NCBI GenBank assembly: GCA_963784195.1
Contig: CAWARA010000009.1
Coordinates: forward strand, 248,001-312,000
Origin: CAVQAH01 sp963784195
GTDB lineage: Bacteria; Acidobacteriota; Vicinamibacteria; Vicinamibacterales; 2-12-FULL-66-21
Length of the DNA stretch: 64,000 nucleotides
Reading direction: 5' to 3'
A program made the translations under genes and the position numbers. Below, piece by piece: positions 9,273-19,044 of this stretch; position 1 is the first letter of the stretch; each line of letters opens with the position of its first letter. The notes under the pieces were generated by a model that ran no database searches, was not told where the DNA came from, and was given only the letters and a program-made list of their open reading frames with translations.

Positions 9273-10680
9273 TCATTCGCCGAATGCCTTGATTAGGCGA
9301 TACCAGAAATCGACGGCCTGATAGAACCCGCTGACGCTCACCCGCTCGTCTTTCCCGTGCGCGCGGACATCGTCTGGATCCTGTGTCAACCCCGATACTC
9401 CGTAAGTCGGAATGCCAGCGCGCCTCGTGTGCGCGCCATCGGTGGCGCCTGCCTCCATCGTCGGCGCGACGGGAACGTTGGGCCATTGGGCTGCCGCCAG
9501 TTTCTCGAAGCGTCCGAGGATCGCCGGGCTCACCGGCGATGCGGGGCTCGGTTGCGGTGGCTGAGCGACCGTGACCTTGACGCGATCGCCAGCCAGCCGT
9601 CTGATCGTGGCTTCGATGTCGGCCGTCGGCTCGCCCGGCAGAATGCGGCAGTTGATGTTGGCGCGCGCCATTTGCGGCAAGGCGTTCGGCGCGTGGCCGG
9701 CTTCGACCTGCGTCGCAACGCACGTCGTTCGCAGCCGCGCATTGTAGAAAGGATTGGCGGAGAGACGCGCGACCGCTGCCGCATCCGGCGACGGCTGCGC
9801 CACCGCACGCATGTCGGCCGCCAGCTGTCCGCTTTCGACGAGGGCGGAACGCTCGAAGAACGCGCGCGCCACGTCGGTGACGTTCAACGGGAATTGATGC
9901 GCGGCAAAACGCTGAAGCGCGGCCGCCAGCGTGTAAATCGGATTGTCAGCGCGTGCCAGCGAACTGTGGCCGCCGACGTCCGTGACCTCGAGTCGATAGT
10001 CCGCGTAGACCTTCTCGCTCGCCTGCACCGTGAAGAGCACCGGCTTGCCGTTCCTGACGATCACGCCACCCGAGTCCGTATTGACCGCCAGCTCCGCGTC
10101 GACGAGCGCGCGCCGTTCCGCCAGCAGCCATTCGAGCCCGGCCGCCGTCGTTTCCTCGTCGCCGGTGAGCAGTACGATCAGATCCCGTCGCGGCCGCCAC
10201 GCCCTCGCCTTTCAGCCGCACGAGATTCGCGACAATCGACGTGACGCCCGTCTTGTTGTCGGACGTTCCGCGGCCGTAGAACCAGCCCTCACGCTCGAGG
10301 AGCACCCAGGGATCGACCGACCAATCCTCGCGGCGCGCTGGCACGACATCCATGTGCGCCATGAAGAGGACCGGCTTTGCGGCCGGATCGGTGCCTCGAT
10401 ACCGTGCGACGATGAGAGGTGTGCGTGGATCAGGACCGAGGATCTGCGCGTCTTCCGCCGCGAACCCCGCAGCGATCAGGCGTTTGACAATCGCCTGCGC
10501 CGCTTTCGCCGTCCCGTCCGCGGCAGTCGTCGGAATCTCAATCAGCTCTTTGAAGATCTCGCGCGCCAGTGGATTGGCGGCGTTCGATTGAGCAACCGGC
10601 CTGGAACCGAAAACGATCGCAATGGCCAGAACGATGCAGATCGTCGTCAACAGGCGACGACCAGCTGAACAATTGGGCAT
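9273..10680 (-). pseudogene. Exported M20 family metallopeptidase (one frame shift)
   Basis: Two frames join into one M20 peptidase of about 468 residues. The N-terminal part has a signal peptide (MPNCSAGRRLLTTICIVLAIA), the first zinc ligand in MAHMDVVPA, and the bridging aspartate in GRGTSDNKTG. After a single-base shift near 10190 the protein continues with TGDEETT (catalytic and ligand glutamates), then a dimerisation domain starting near TDVGGHSSLA and the last ligand region. Family members are zinc carboxypeptidases or dipeptidases; an exported one would act on peptides in the periplasm or outside. Everything around the shift is conserved, so a sequencing indel is likely and the gene may be functional. 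The ATG at 10680 is preferred because it directly precedes the signal peptide. Confidence 0.8.
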
Positions 10681-10709
10681 GACCGAGTATAGCGACGACG
10701 AGCGACGAG

Positions 10710-10742
10710 CCACGGACTACGGACTACGGACCACGGACCACG
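10710..10742. repeat. Heptamer tandem repeat (CGGACTA/CGGACCA)n
   Basis: Four to five units of a seven-base repeat lie just past the stop codon of the F420-reductase-like gene. A related run occurs at 38901-38920, also just past the 3' end of a minus-strand gene and in the same orientation. Confidence 0.75.
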
Positions 10743-10752
10743 AATTGACGAA

Positions 10753-11400
10753 TTACATGTCCGCATACCGCTTCGCGGCCGCGAGATCTTTTCGCAGCTC
10801 CTCCGCCGTTCTTCGTGGACCGTACCCCGGCGTGTCGCGCTGGATGCGCCATCCTTCCTTCAGCGGACCGGCGTCCACCGTATCGAAGCCGAACTGATCG
10901 AGCAATCGCGTCACGACTTTCTTCGCTTCGGCATCGTCTCCGGCGATGACCAGCGCGCGGCGGTTCGGTGTGCCGGCGGGGCGTCCGTCGGTCGTGATCT
11001 GCGAGGCGTAGATGTGATTGAACGCCTTTACGACCTTCGATGTCGGCAGGTGAGCCTGGAGCAGTTCTGCAGTTGTCGTCGACTCGTTGTCCAGCTCCGG
11101 AATGTGGCCATCCCGCTGCGGATAGTAGTTGTTCGTGTCGATCACGATCTTGCCGGCCAGCGGTTCGACCGGGACGGCGCGATAGTTCTTCAGCGGCACC
11201 GTGACGACCGCGATGTCGGCAGCTCTCGCTGCTTCCTCCGGTGTCGCGGCACGCGCTCTCGGTCCAAGCTCGGCGATGAGCGTGGACAGCGTTTGGGGTC
11301 CGCGCGAGTTGCTCAGCACGACGTCATATCCATTGCTCAGTGCGGCTCGAGCGACCTGACTGCCGATGTGTCCTGCGCCAATGAGTCCGATAGTAGGCAT
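10753..11400 (-). CDS. NADPH-dependent F420 reductase-like (NAD(P)-binding) protein
   Basis: A 215-residue Rossmann-fold protein. It opens with the dinucleotide-binding motif IGLIGAGHIGSQVARAALS at residues 4-22. The next strands (DVVLSNSRGP, ADIAVVTVPL, GKIVIDTNNYYPQRDG) and the KAFNHIYASQI segment follow the family of F420-dependent NADP oxidoreductase and its many F420-independent relatives. The ATG at 11400 places the Rossmann motif at the very N-terminus, as usual; an upstream start would add only unstructured residues. The likely role is reduction of a small substrate with NADPH. Whether this organism makes F420 cannot be judged here. It is divergent from the sensor kinase at 11681, with a 280-base spacer in which I see no other gene. 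Confidence 0.8.
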   Translation of the reverse strand: MPTIGLIGAGHIGSQVARAALSNGYDVVLSNSRGPQTLSTLIAELGPRARAATPEEAARAADIAVVTVPLKNYRAVPVEPLAGKIVIDTNNYYPQRDGHIPELDNESTTTAELLQAHLPTSKVVKAFNHIYASQITTDGRPAGTPNRRALVIAGDDAEAKKVVTRLLDQFGFDTVDAGPLKEGWRIQRDTPGYGPRRTAEELRKDLAAAKRYADM

Positions 11401-11680
11401 GATCGCAATATGACAGCTTGAATCACTCGCGTCCACACTCGAACGGGGAGGTCTGAATTACGATTGTGATTTCCGATCGCGCATAGATCGAACGCAATCA
11501 CGAGCGTTCAGCAACCGACTCGGCAGCCAAGCGACAAGGAGCTTCTTCTCGATTGATACGAGCTCGTCCGCTAACGGCACAGCAGACTCCTGAAGCGAAT
11601 CACTTTCCTCATATACTGCTCGCTGCGAGGGTGCATGCGCGGCGCCAGTCCGCCGAAGCTCGTCTTTAGCGTCTGACCTT

Positions 11681-13781
11681 ATGCCACAGTCATTGGACGA
11701 TACAGCCCTTCGCCACTTCGCAAGAGTCATCGAATCGTCAGACGACGCAATCATCAGCAAGGATCTCAACAGTACGATTACGTCCTGGAATCGGTCTGCC
11801 GAGCGGATGTTCGGCTATACCGCCGCGGAAGCCATCGGCCAGTCGATCCGCATGATCATCCCGGCAGACCTTCAGGACGAAGAAGATACCGTTCTCGCGC
11901 GCATCCGCGCCGGGCAAGATGGTCGACCACTACGAGACTCGTCGCCGGCGGAAGGATGGCAGCGAGATCCTGATCTCACTGACCGTGTCACCCCTGCTCG
12001 ACGAAACCGGCGTGGTGATCGGTGCGTCGAAGATCGCGCGCGATATTTCGGAACGTGTCCGTCTTCTCGCCGATGCGCAGGAGCAGGCCCGCATCGCCGA
12101 GCAACTCCGTGAGGTTGGGGTGACTATCGCCGCCTCGTTGGACCAGGACACGATCGTTCAGAAGGTCACCGACACCGCCACGTCGCTGACGCGCGCGGAG
12201 TTCGGGGCGTTCTTCTACAACGTGGTCGACCGCGAGTCCGGCGAGTCTTACACGCTGTACACGCTGTCCGGCGCGTCCAAGGAAGCCTTCGCGAACTTCC
12301 CCCAGCCGCGCGCCACGGCGGTGTTCGGTCCGACGTTCCATGGGGAAGGCGTCGTCCGGCTCGACGACGTGACGAAAGATGAGCGATACGGGAAGAACCC
12401 GCCGTTCCACGGGATGCCTGCCGGCCACTTGCCAGTTCGCTCGTACCTCGCGGTGCCGGTCAAGGCTTCCGGCGGAGAGGTGCTCGGCGGACTCTTCTTC
12501 GGCCACTCACAGCCCGGCGTGTTTGCCGAACACCACGAACGTCTGGCGGTCGGCATCGCATCCTGGGCCGGGCTGGCGCTGGAGAATGCCCGGCTCTACG
12601 TGGCTGCCCGGGAGGCGGATCAGCTGAAGGATCAGTTCCTGGCGGTGCTCTCGCACGAACTGCGCACACCGCTGAACGCCATCCTTGGCTACGCGCGGCT
12701 CATTCGCGGCGGCGTGCTCGCCGGCGAGAAGGCCGAACGCGGGATGGAGACGCTCGAGCGGAACGCTTCGTCATTGACCCAGATCGTCGAAGACGTGCTC
12801 GATGTCTCGCGGATCGTGTCCGGGAAGATCCGTCTGGATGTGCAGCCGATGGAATTGCCGCTCGTCGTGCACAACGCGGTCGCAACCGTGCAGCCTGCGG
12901 CGGACGCGAAGGGTGTGCGACTGCACACGATCGTCGATCCCCGCGCTGGTCCGGTCGCGGGCGATCCCGAGCGGCTCCAACAGGTGGTGTGGAACCTGCT
13001 GTCCAACGCCGTGAAGTTCACGCCGAAGGGTGGCCGCGTCGAGGTCCGCCTGGAGCGGGTCGATTCATCCGTCGAAGTCGTGGTCAGCGATACGGGGATT
13101 GGAATCCGGCCCGATTTCCTGCGTCACGTCTTCGAGCGGTTCCGTCAGGCGGATGCAGGCACGACACGCAGCACCGGCGGGCTCGGCCTGGGACTGTCGA
13201 TCGTCCGCAACATCGTGGAGATGCATGGTGGTTCCGTCCACGTGGCCAGTGAAGGGACCAATCGTGGTGCCACGTTCCGCGTTCGTCTCCCGATGATGAT
13301 CGTCTCTCCGGAAGGTCTTGGCGAACCGCGCGAGCACCCGCTCGGACGGACGCTCGCGCCAATCTCGCGCCTCGGGAATCTCACCGGCATCCACGTGCTG
13401 GCGATAGACGACGAGGAAGACTCACTGGCGCTGCTTCGTGCCGTGCTCGAGACGGCCGGAGCCGAGGTGACCACGGCCTCCTCGGCGGTCGACGCGCTGG
13501 AACGCATCGCGGCGATCAAACCGGACGCCCTGGTGGTCGATATCGGTATGCCCAGGATGGACGGCCTCGAATTCATCGCGCGCCTCCGCACCTCAACGGA
13601 CGCCGCCGTGCGGGACCTGCCGTCGGCCGCGCTGACGGCGTTCGCGCGGTCCGACGACCGCACCAAAGCGCTCAGGAGCGGGTTCGAGATGCACCTGTCG
13701 AAGCCCATCGATCCGGCAGAACTCGTCGCCTCGGTGGCCACCCTGGTGAGACGATCCAAGCGCGCAGATAGGTTAAGTCAC
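11681..13781 (+). pseudogene. PAS-GAF hybrid histidine kinase with C-terminal receiver (one frame shift, no stop of its own)
   Basis: The N-terminal PAS domain (ESSDDAIISKDLNSTITSWN, then FGYTAAEAIGQ) is in one frame up to about 11915. A single extra base there shifts it, and the PAS tail (DHYETRRRRKDGSEILISLTV) continues in the next frame. Then come a GAF domain, a HisKA domain with LSHELRTPLNAI, an ATPase domain (NLLSNAVKF, DTGIGI, GGLGLGLSIV) and a receiver domain with IDDEEDS, the phospho-acceptor aspartate in VVDIGMPRMDG and the lysine in LSKPID. No membrane segment is seen, so it is a soluble sensor. The receiver ends near 13765, yet no stop follows and the frame runs into an isochorismatase-like domain. 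Both oddities may be single-base sequence errors. Confidence 0.8.
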
Positions 13782-14477
13782 ATGGAACGTCCCGGAGAAC
13801 CCTGCGTGCAGCACATGAATGGCCTGGATATCCCCCGTACTCTCGAAGATGCCTGCGACCCGCGACGCCTGGCGCTGATCGTCTACGACATGCAGATCGG
13901 CATACTCAGCCAGCTCGCGCACGGTCCGGCGATCACCGCCAAGGTTGTGGAGGCCGTGGCGGCGGCACGGAACGCGGGCGTGCGCATCGTCTTCATGCGC
14001 CACCTGTCGATGCCGAAAGAGCTGATGGGCGTGTTCCAGTATCGGATGGCGATGGCCTGGCAGCGCGTCGATCGTCCCGAGGACGTGCACCCGTGGTTCC
14101 TTCGCGACGCACCTGGTTTTCAGATCGTGCCGGAGCTCGTCCCTCGGCCCTCGGACGCGATTTTCGACAAGATCACGATGTCGGCGTTCGAAGGCACGCC
14201 GCTGGACATCGTGCTGCGCGATGCCGGGGTGAATGCCTTCGCGATTGTGGGTGTCGCCACCGAAATCGGAATCGAGCCAACCGTGCGGCACGGCGCGGAT
14301 CTCGGGTACATCCCGATCGTGATTCGCGACGCATGCGGGGCTGGCCATCACGAGGCCGGCGAGCGCGCGATGGCCACCCTCGAATACATCGGCGACGCGA
14401 TGCTCACGACGGTCGAGGGATTTGCGACGGCGCTTCGCAGCAGAAACGCCGTCGCGGACCGCGAGCACTACGGTTGA
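13782..14477 (+). CDS. Isochorismatase-like hydrolase, in frame with the kinase upstream
   Basis: 231 codons from an ATG at 13782 encode a complete isochorismatase-fold domain. LALIVYDMQIGI carries the usual catalytic aspartate, and the segment FDKITMSAFEGTPLDIVL is typical of one subfamily. The position that normally holds the catalytic cysteine reads VATEIGIEPT, so it is glycine. The same Cys-to-Gly change is known in the vinyl-ether hydrolases of the EntB/PhzD type, but also in uncharacterised members. Homologues I know of are free-standing proteins of this size. The in-frame link to the kinase lacks only a stop codon; TAG and TAA triplets lie just before the ATG in the other two frames. 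A separate gene is therefore more likely than a true fusion. Confidence 0.75.
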   Translation: MERPGEPCVQHMNGLDIPRTLEDACDPRRLALIVYDMQIGILSQLAHGPAITAKVVEAVAAARNAGVRIVFMRHLSMPKELMGVFQYRMAMAWQRVDRPEDVHPWFLRDAPGFQIVPELVPRPSDAIFDKITMSAFEGTPLDIVLRDAGVNAFAIVGVATEIGIEPTVRHGADLGYIPIVIRDACGAGHHEAGERAMATLEYIGDAMLTTVEGFATALRSRNAVADREHYG

Positions 14478-14501
14478 GTGCGCCCACCTGCAGCGCGTCG
14501 G

Positions 14502-15725
14502 TTATCGCGACGTCGATAGATCGAAGACCACCTGATCGTACCAGAGGAGCTTCTCGAAAAAAGTCCTGGCGCGCGGCAACAGGCGGGCGCCGCCTGCACG
14601 GTCGACAATCGTCGCGATGCTGCGACGGCCATCGATGGCGTCGAGCATGTCCTTCTCTCGTGCGTCGATGGGGAGAATCAGATCTGGAGAGGCGTGGTAT
14701 CGACTCAACACCACACCCGCTGCGCCTGGAGGCAGACGCTCCTGGACGCACAGAGTCCCGGGAAGCCGAATTGGCACGTATTGCGGCCAGCGCTCCTGAT
14801 CGTCAAGGCGCACCTTCACACACACGGGAGACGCGTCGCTTCGCGACACGATGACGCTGTGACTCGCGAGCGTGCCACGCCACAGCTCCATTGCCGCGTA
14901 CTGCTCGCACTCGGAAAGATCGGCCAGCCGTTTCGCGTGGGGCGTCGCCGCGATGGCACCGCACTGAGGCAAATATGGAGCCTGACTGTACCAGCGAACG
15001 AACGTCAAGCCATTGCGCTCGATGAAATCGAACAGTTGCGGCACGGAGTACGAACGATCGCGGGGGTTCAGCAGGGCATCGGCCAGAGCGTCGGGGTTCG
15101 CGGCATCTCGCGATCCGCGCAGCAGCGTCACTAACGGGTGCTGCTGAGGCAGCGCCTTCAGCACGTCGATCAGATCGCTGATCTCTCGCTCTGAAGTTCC
15201 GATGCCGAGTCTTCGGCAATAGTCCTGAAGCATGTAGACGCCGGTCCGGCCGTACGGCGCATAGACCATCACGTTCATCGCGCCCTCCGGCTTCAGCACA
15301 GAACGAAGCGCGCGGAGGCCGGCATCGGGGTCGATGAGGTGGTGCAGCACGCCCGTGCAGACGATCAGGTCGAAGTCGCGATCGAGCGAGGCGGCGCTCT
15401 CGAGCGGCAGTTGACGAATGTCGAGATTCGTCAGGTTGTACTTGCGCTTCAACTGCCCGGTCTGATCGAGGCTGGTCGGGCTGACGTCAATGCCGACGAC
15501 GCGGGCATCGGGGCGACAGAGCGCGTACTTGGCGGCTTGCCATGTTCCGCATCCGGCGACGAGGATATCCAGATCGGCGCGATACGGTCTCTCGGGCCAC
15601 AGCAGGTGGTACTCGGCGCGATGGCGATTCTCGTCCTGCCACTCGTCACGAGCGCGATCCAGATTGGCGACGGGAGGCGGATAGGGGTGGCTGGTATAGA
15701 AGTCGCGGACAGGATCGGCATTCAT
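14502..15725 (-). CDS. SAM-dependent methyltransferase with C-terminal extension
   Basis: A 407-residue protein. Near residues 5-45 is the family signature DFYTSHPYPPPV, followed by a class I methyltransferase core: ILVAGCGTWQAAKYAL (SAM motif I), VVGIDVSPTSL, LIVCTGVLHHLIDP and LKPEGAMNVMVYAPYGR. The last 150 residues form a domain with no catalytic motif, probably substrate binding. Proteins that begin with 'FYxxxPYPPP' are methyltransferases of unknown substrate found beside secondary-metabolism or peptide-modifying genes. The ATG at 15725 matches that N-terminus; longer starts lack homology. It is 119 bases downstream of the sulfatase on the same strand, separated by a strong hairpin. Confidence 0.85.
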   Translation of the reverse strand: MNADPVRDFYTSHPYPPPVANLDRARDEWQDENRHRAEYHLLWPERPYRADLDILVAGCGTWQAAKYALCRPDARVVGIDVSPTSLDQTGQLKRKYNLTNLDIRQLPLESAASLDRDFDLIVCTGVLHHLIDPDAGLRALRSVLKPEGAMNVMVYAPYGRTGVYMLQDYCRRLGIGTSEREISDLIDVLKALPQQHPLVTLLRGSRDAANPDALADALLNPRDRSYSVPQLFDFIERNGLTFVRWYSQAPYLPQCGAIAATPHAKRLADLSECEQYAAMELWRGTLASHSVIVSRSDASPVCVKVRLDDQERWPQYVPIRLPGTLCVQERLPPGAAGVVLSRYHASPDLILPIDAREKDMLDAIDGRRSIATIVDRAGGARLLPRARTFFEKLLWYDQVVFDLSTSR

Positions 15726-15784
15726 CTCGAATAGGCGAGTGTCCCCGAAGCCGGGGGTGGCGTCAAACTCGCGGGCGTGCGGAG

Positions 15785-15819
15785 GAGGGAGGCCGTCGTC
15801 TCGAACGACCGCCTCCCTC
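15785..15819. terminator. Strong hairpin downstream of the sulfatase
   Basis: A 15-base stem with one mismatch (GAGGGAGGCCGTCGT against ACGACCGCCTCCCTC) and a 5-base loop lies in the 118-base gap after the sulfatase stop and before the methyltransferase start. There is no T-run. It is probably a terminator or mRNA-stability stem between the two genes. Confidence 0.5.
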
Positions 15820-15843
15820 TCTGTCGAAGCGCGGGTCAGGCGA

Positions 15844-17362
15844 CTAGCTAGCGCCCGCAGCCGCCTTCGCGAGGGCCTGGCCGATCTGCCGCGCCTTCTC
15901 GATGCGCCTTGTCGACGCTGAAGCTGGCCGGCGTCTGTCGCGGCGGGAAGTCCTTGAACGTCTTGAGGAACTCCCCGACGATCATCTGCGCCGGGACGAG
16001 CAGGAACGCGCGGTCGGCCTTCCACTTGTCGTAGAACATCGAGGCGTCCTCGGACGCCCGTTCGAACGGGTCGCTCCGCAGGTTGTACATGTGCGGCATG
16101 CGCATCGCGACGAAGGGTTCCCCCCAGACGCCTAACCCATGGGCACGCTGCTCGATGAAGGTGCACTTCCAGTGGCCGACGCGTATGGCCATCAGGTCGC
16201 CGTCATCGCTCCAGTAGAGAAGTCCCTTGCGCGGATTCTCCTTGACCTCGCCCTTGAGGAACGGAAGCAGGTTGTAGCCGTCGATGTGGACCTTGAACGT
16301 CTTGTTGCCCGACTTGTAGCCGCCTTTCTTGAGCTTCTCGACGACATCCGGGTCGCCGCCCGCCGCGGCCAGCGTCGGGAGCATGTCCTGATGCGAGAAG
16401 ATCTCGTTGGACACCGTGCCCGGCTTGATCACGCCGGGCCAGCGAATGGCACAGGGTACTCGCCAGCCGCCCTCGAAGTTGGTGGCCTTCTCACCGCGGA
16501 ACGGCGTCGTGCCGCCGTCGGGCCAGCTCATGACCTCGGCGCCGTTGTCGGTCGAGTACATCACGATCGTGTTGTCGGTGATGCCGAGTTGATCGAGCTT
16601 GTCGAGCAGCTTGCCGACGTGACCGTCGTGCTCCACCATACCGTCGGGATAGACGCCCAGACCGGTCTTGCCCTCGGATTCCTTCTTGAGGTGCGTGAAG
16701 ATGTGCATCCGGGTCGAGTTCCACCAGCAGAAGAACGGCTTGTTGTCCTTGACCGCCTTCTCCATGAACTTGAGGCTCGCATCGAGGAACTCCTCGTCGA
16801 CTGTCTCCATGCGCTTCGATCGTCAGCGGCCCCGTGTTCTCGATCTTCTGCGTGCCATCCGGGTTGGCCCACTGCGGAGGACTCCGCGCGGCCCGAACTT
16901 CTTCTTGAACTCGGGATCTTTCGGGTAGTCGGGATTCTCCGGTTCCTGCTCGGCGTTCAGGTGATAAAGGTTGCCGAAGAACTCGTCGAAGCCGTGCGCG
17001 GTGGGCAGGAACTCGTCACGGTCACCGAGGTGGTTCTTGCCGAACTGCCCGGTCACGTAACCGAGCGGCTTCAGCACGTCGGCGATCGTCGGATCTTCAG
17101 GTCTGAGCCCAAGGTCCGCGCCTGGCAGACCGACCTTGGTGAGGCCGGTGCGGATCGGCGACTGCCCGGTGATGAACGCTGCGCGGCCGGCAGTGCAGCT
17201 CTGCTGTCCGTACCAGTCGGTGAAGTTCGCACCCTCTTTGGCAACACGGTCGATGTTCGGGGTGCGATACCCCATGATCCCGTGGTTGTTCACGCTGACG
17301 TTGAACCAGCCGATGTCGTCGCCCCAGATGATCAGAATGTTGGGTTTGTCCGTTTTTGCCAT
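15844..17362 (-). pseudogene. Cys-type arylsulfatase (three frame shifts)
   Basis: The first part (MAKTDKPNILIIWGDDIGWFNVS) holds the metal-binding aspartates of the sulfatase fold. The formylglycine site SCTAGRAAF lies near residue 55. A second block after about 16815 (METVDEEFLDASLKFM through YSTDNGAEVMSWPDGG) carries the second metal site in DNG. The C-terminal helix is restored if one base near 15904 is removed, giving a stop at 15844. Two further single-base shifts lie near 16887 and 16815. Three shifts with perfect conservation between them suggest sequencing indels in a working gene of about 505 residues. There is no signal peptide. Cys-type sulfatases need a formylglycine-generating enzyme, and none is visible in this window. 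A GAGGAGAAAG ribosome site precedes the ATG. Confidence 0.8.
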
Positions 17363-17523
17363 AGCTTTCTCCTCGGTCAGCCAGGTAGTGGAAATCCACG
17401 AAATAGGCGCGGATCCGAAGGCGGAAAGGGAATTTTGAAGTGATTTCCGGCACGAAATCTATAGCGCCTTGGTATCATCGGCCGGCTGGTCTCTTACTCG
17501 TCGGCAATCGAAGGAGCCTTGAT

Positions 17524-19022
17524 ATGCGCCGTGCCTCACTTGTCGTCGCGATGCTGCTGGTCTCTGCCGGGTTGACCTCTGCGCAGCCGCTGTTTACGGA
17601 TTCGTTACCGAAGGAAGAGTTCGCCGAGCGTCGGGCGAAGCTCTTCGACAAGATCGGCGACGGCGTCGCCATCATCCAGGGCACGGCCGAGACCGGCAAT
17701 GCCAAGAAGTTCAGACAGAACAATCAGTTCTACTACCTGACCGGCGTCGAGGTGCCGCGGGCAATCCTGCTCATGGATGGCAAGACGAAGCGGTCGACGC
17801 TGTTCCTGCCGCCCCGCAACGAACGGAGTGAACGGTCCGAAGGTCCGATCCTCACCCCCGGTCCTGAAGCCGTGCAATTGACGGGTATCGAGGCCGTCGA
17901 GGCGCGCGATGCATTCGAGACGGCATTGAAGGGCGTCGCGGCCTCGCCGCGGACCGCCTATATGCCTGCCAGGCCGGAGGTACTCGGCGGCGCATCGGTC
18001 AGCGATCCGCGCGGCCTGTGGAACGCCTCGGCGGCCGATCCGTGGGACGGGGGCAAGTCACGGGAGACCCGGTTCATCGACAAGCTGCGCGCTGCGGCGC
18101 CGTCGCTCGACATCAAGGATCTCGATCCGCTCATCGATGACTTGCGCTTCGTCAAGAGCCCGCGCGAGATCGCGCTGATTCGCGAGTCCACGCGAATCGC
18201 CGGTGTGGCAATGATGGAGGCGATGCGCTCGGCCAGGCCGGGGATGTACGAATACGAGATCGAAGCGATCGGCGACTACATCTTCAAGGTCCACAACGCG
18301 CAGGGCGTCGCGTACTTCGCGCTGGTTGCCGCGGGCAAGAACAGCCACTATCCGCACTACCACTCGCGCAGACCCAGACGAAGGACGGCGACCTGATCCT
18401 GTTCGACTACGCACCCGACTACAAGTACTACGCATCCGACGTCACGCGCGAGTTTCCGGTGAATGGCAAGTTCACCGCCGATCAGCGCGAGCTGTACGGG
18501 ATCTACGTGAAGCTCTACAAATCGCTGATGACGTCGATCAAACCGAACGTGCCGATGCGTGAGATCCTCACCAACGTCGTCGCCAAGATGGACGCAGCGA
18601 TTGCGGGGCACACATTCAACAATCCCAAGTACAAGGAAGCGGCCAACCGTTTCGTGGAGAACTACCGACGCCGCCTGAATCCGCCCGCGGCAGCCGACCC
18701 CAACGCCCCGCCGCGCCGCGAAGGCAGCCTCGGCCACACAGTCGGCATGGAGGTCCACGACGTGAACACGCCGCATGGGGACAAGCTGGTGCCAGGCATG
18801 GTCTTCACGATCGAGCCGGCGCTGACGATTCCCGAGGATCGTGTCTACGTGCGGCTGGAAGACGTCATCCTGATGACCGAGACGGGCTACGAGAACCTCT
18901 CGGACTTCGTGCCGATCGAGATCGATGCCATCGAAAAGCTGATGGCCGAGCCGGGGATGTTCGAGAAATACCTGCCCAAGAAAACGACGACGACCGTGGT
19001 ACCGCAGGCATCGAGGCGGTAG
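17524..19022 (+). pseudogene. Exported aminopeptidase P family protein, M24 (one frame shift)
   Basis: An AAGGAG ribosome site and ATG at 17524 start a signal peptide (MRRASLVVAMLLVSAGLTSA). The N-terminal creatinase-like domain (residues 22-200) precedes the pita-bread metal site. Near 18367 one G is missing, so the frame changes between HYHS and AQTQTKDGD. After the shift all five metal ligands are present: the aspartates in ILFDYAPD and ASDVTREF, the histidine in GHTVGMEVHD, and the glutamates in FTIEPAL and VRLEDVIL. The restored protein is about 499 residues and would cleave X-Pro bonds outside the inner membrane. It is divergent from the sulfatase across a 161-base spacer. The shift is probably an indel error, since no other damage is seen. 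Confidence 0.85.
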
Positions 19023-19044
19023 CGAACGAGTCGCGACCGCCTGG

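Noticed and set aside
11458..11769. 103-codon minus-strand frame in the divergent spacer
   Set aside because: It overlaps the PAS kinase start and has no recognisable domain.
17435..17466. A sigma-70 promoter (TTGAAG, TATAGC) before the aminopeptidase P gene
   Set aside because: The spacer is 19 bases and both boxes are poor matches, so it is not listed as a feature.
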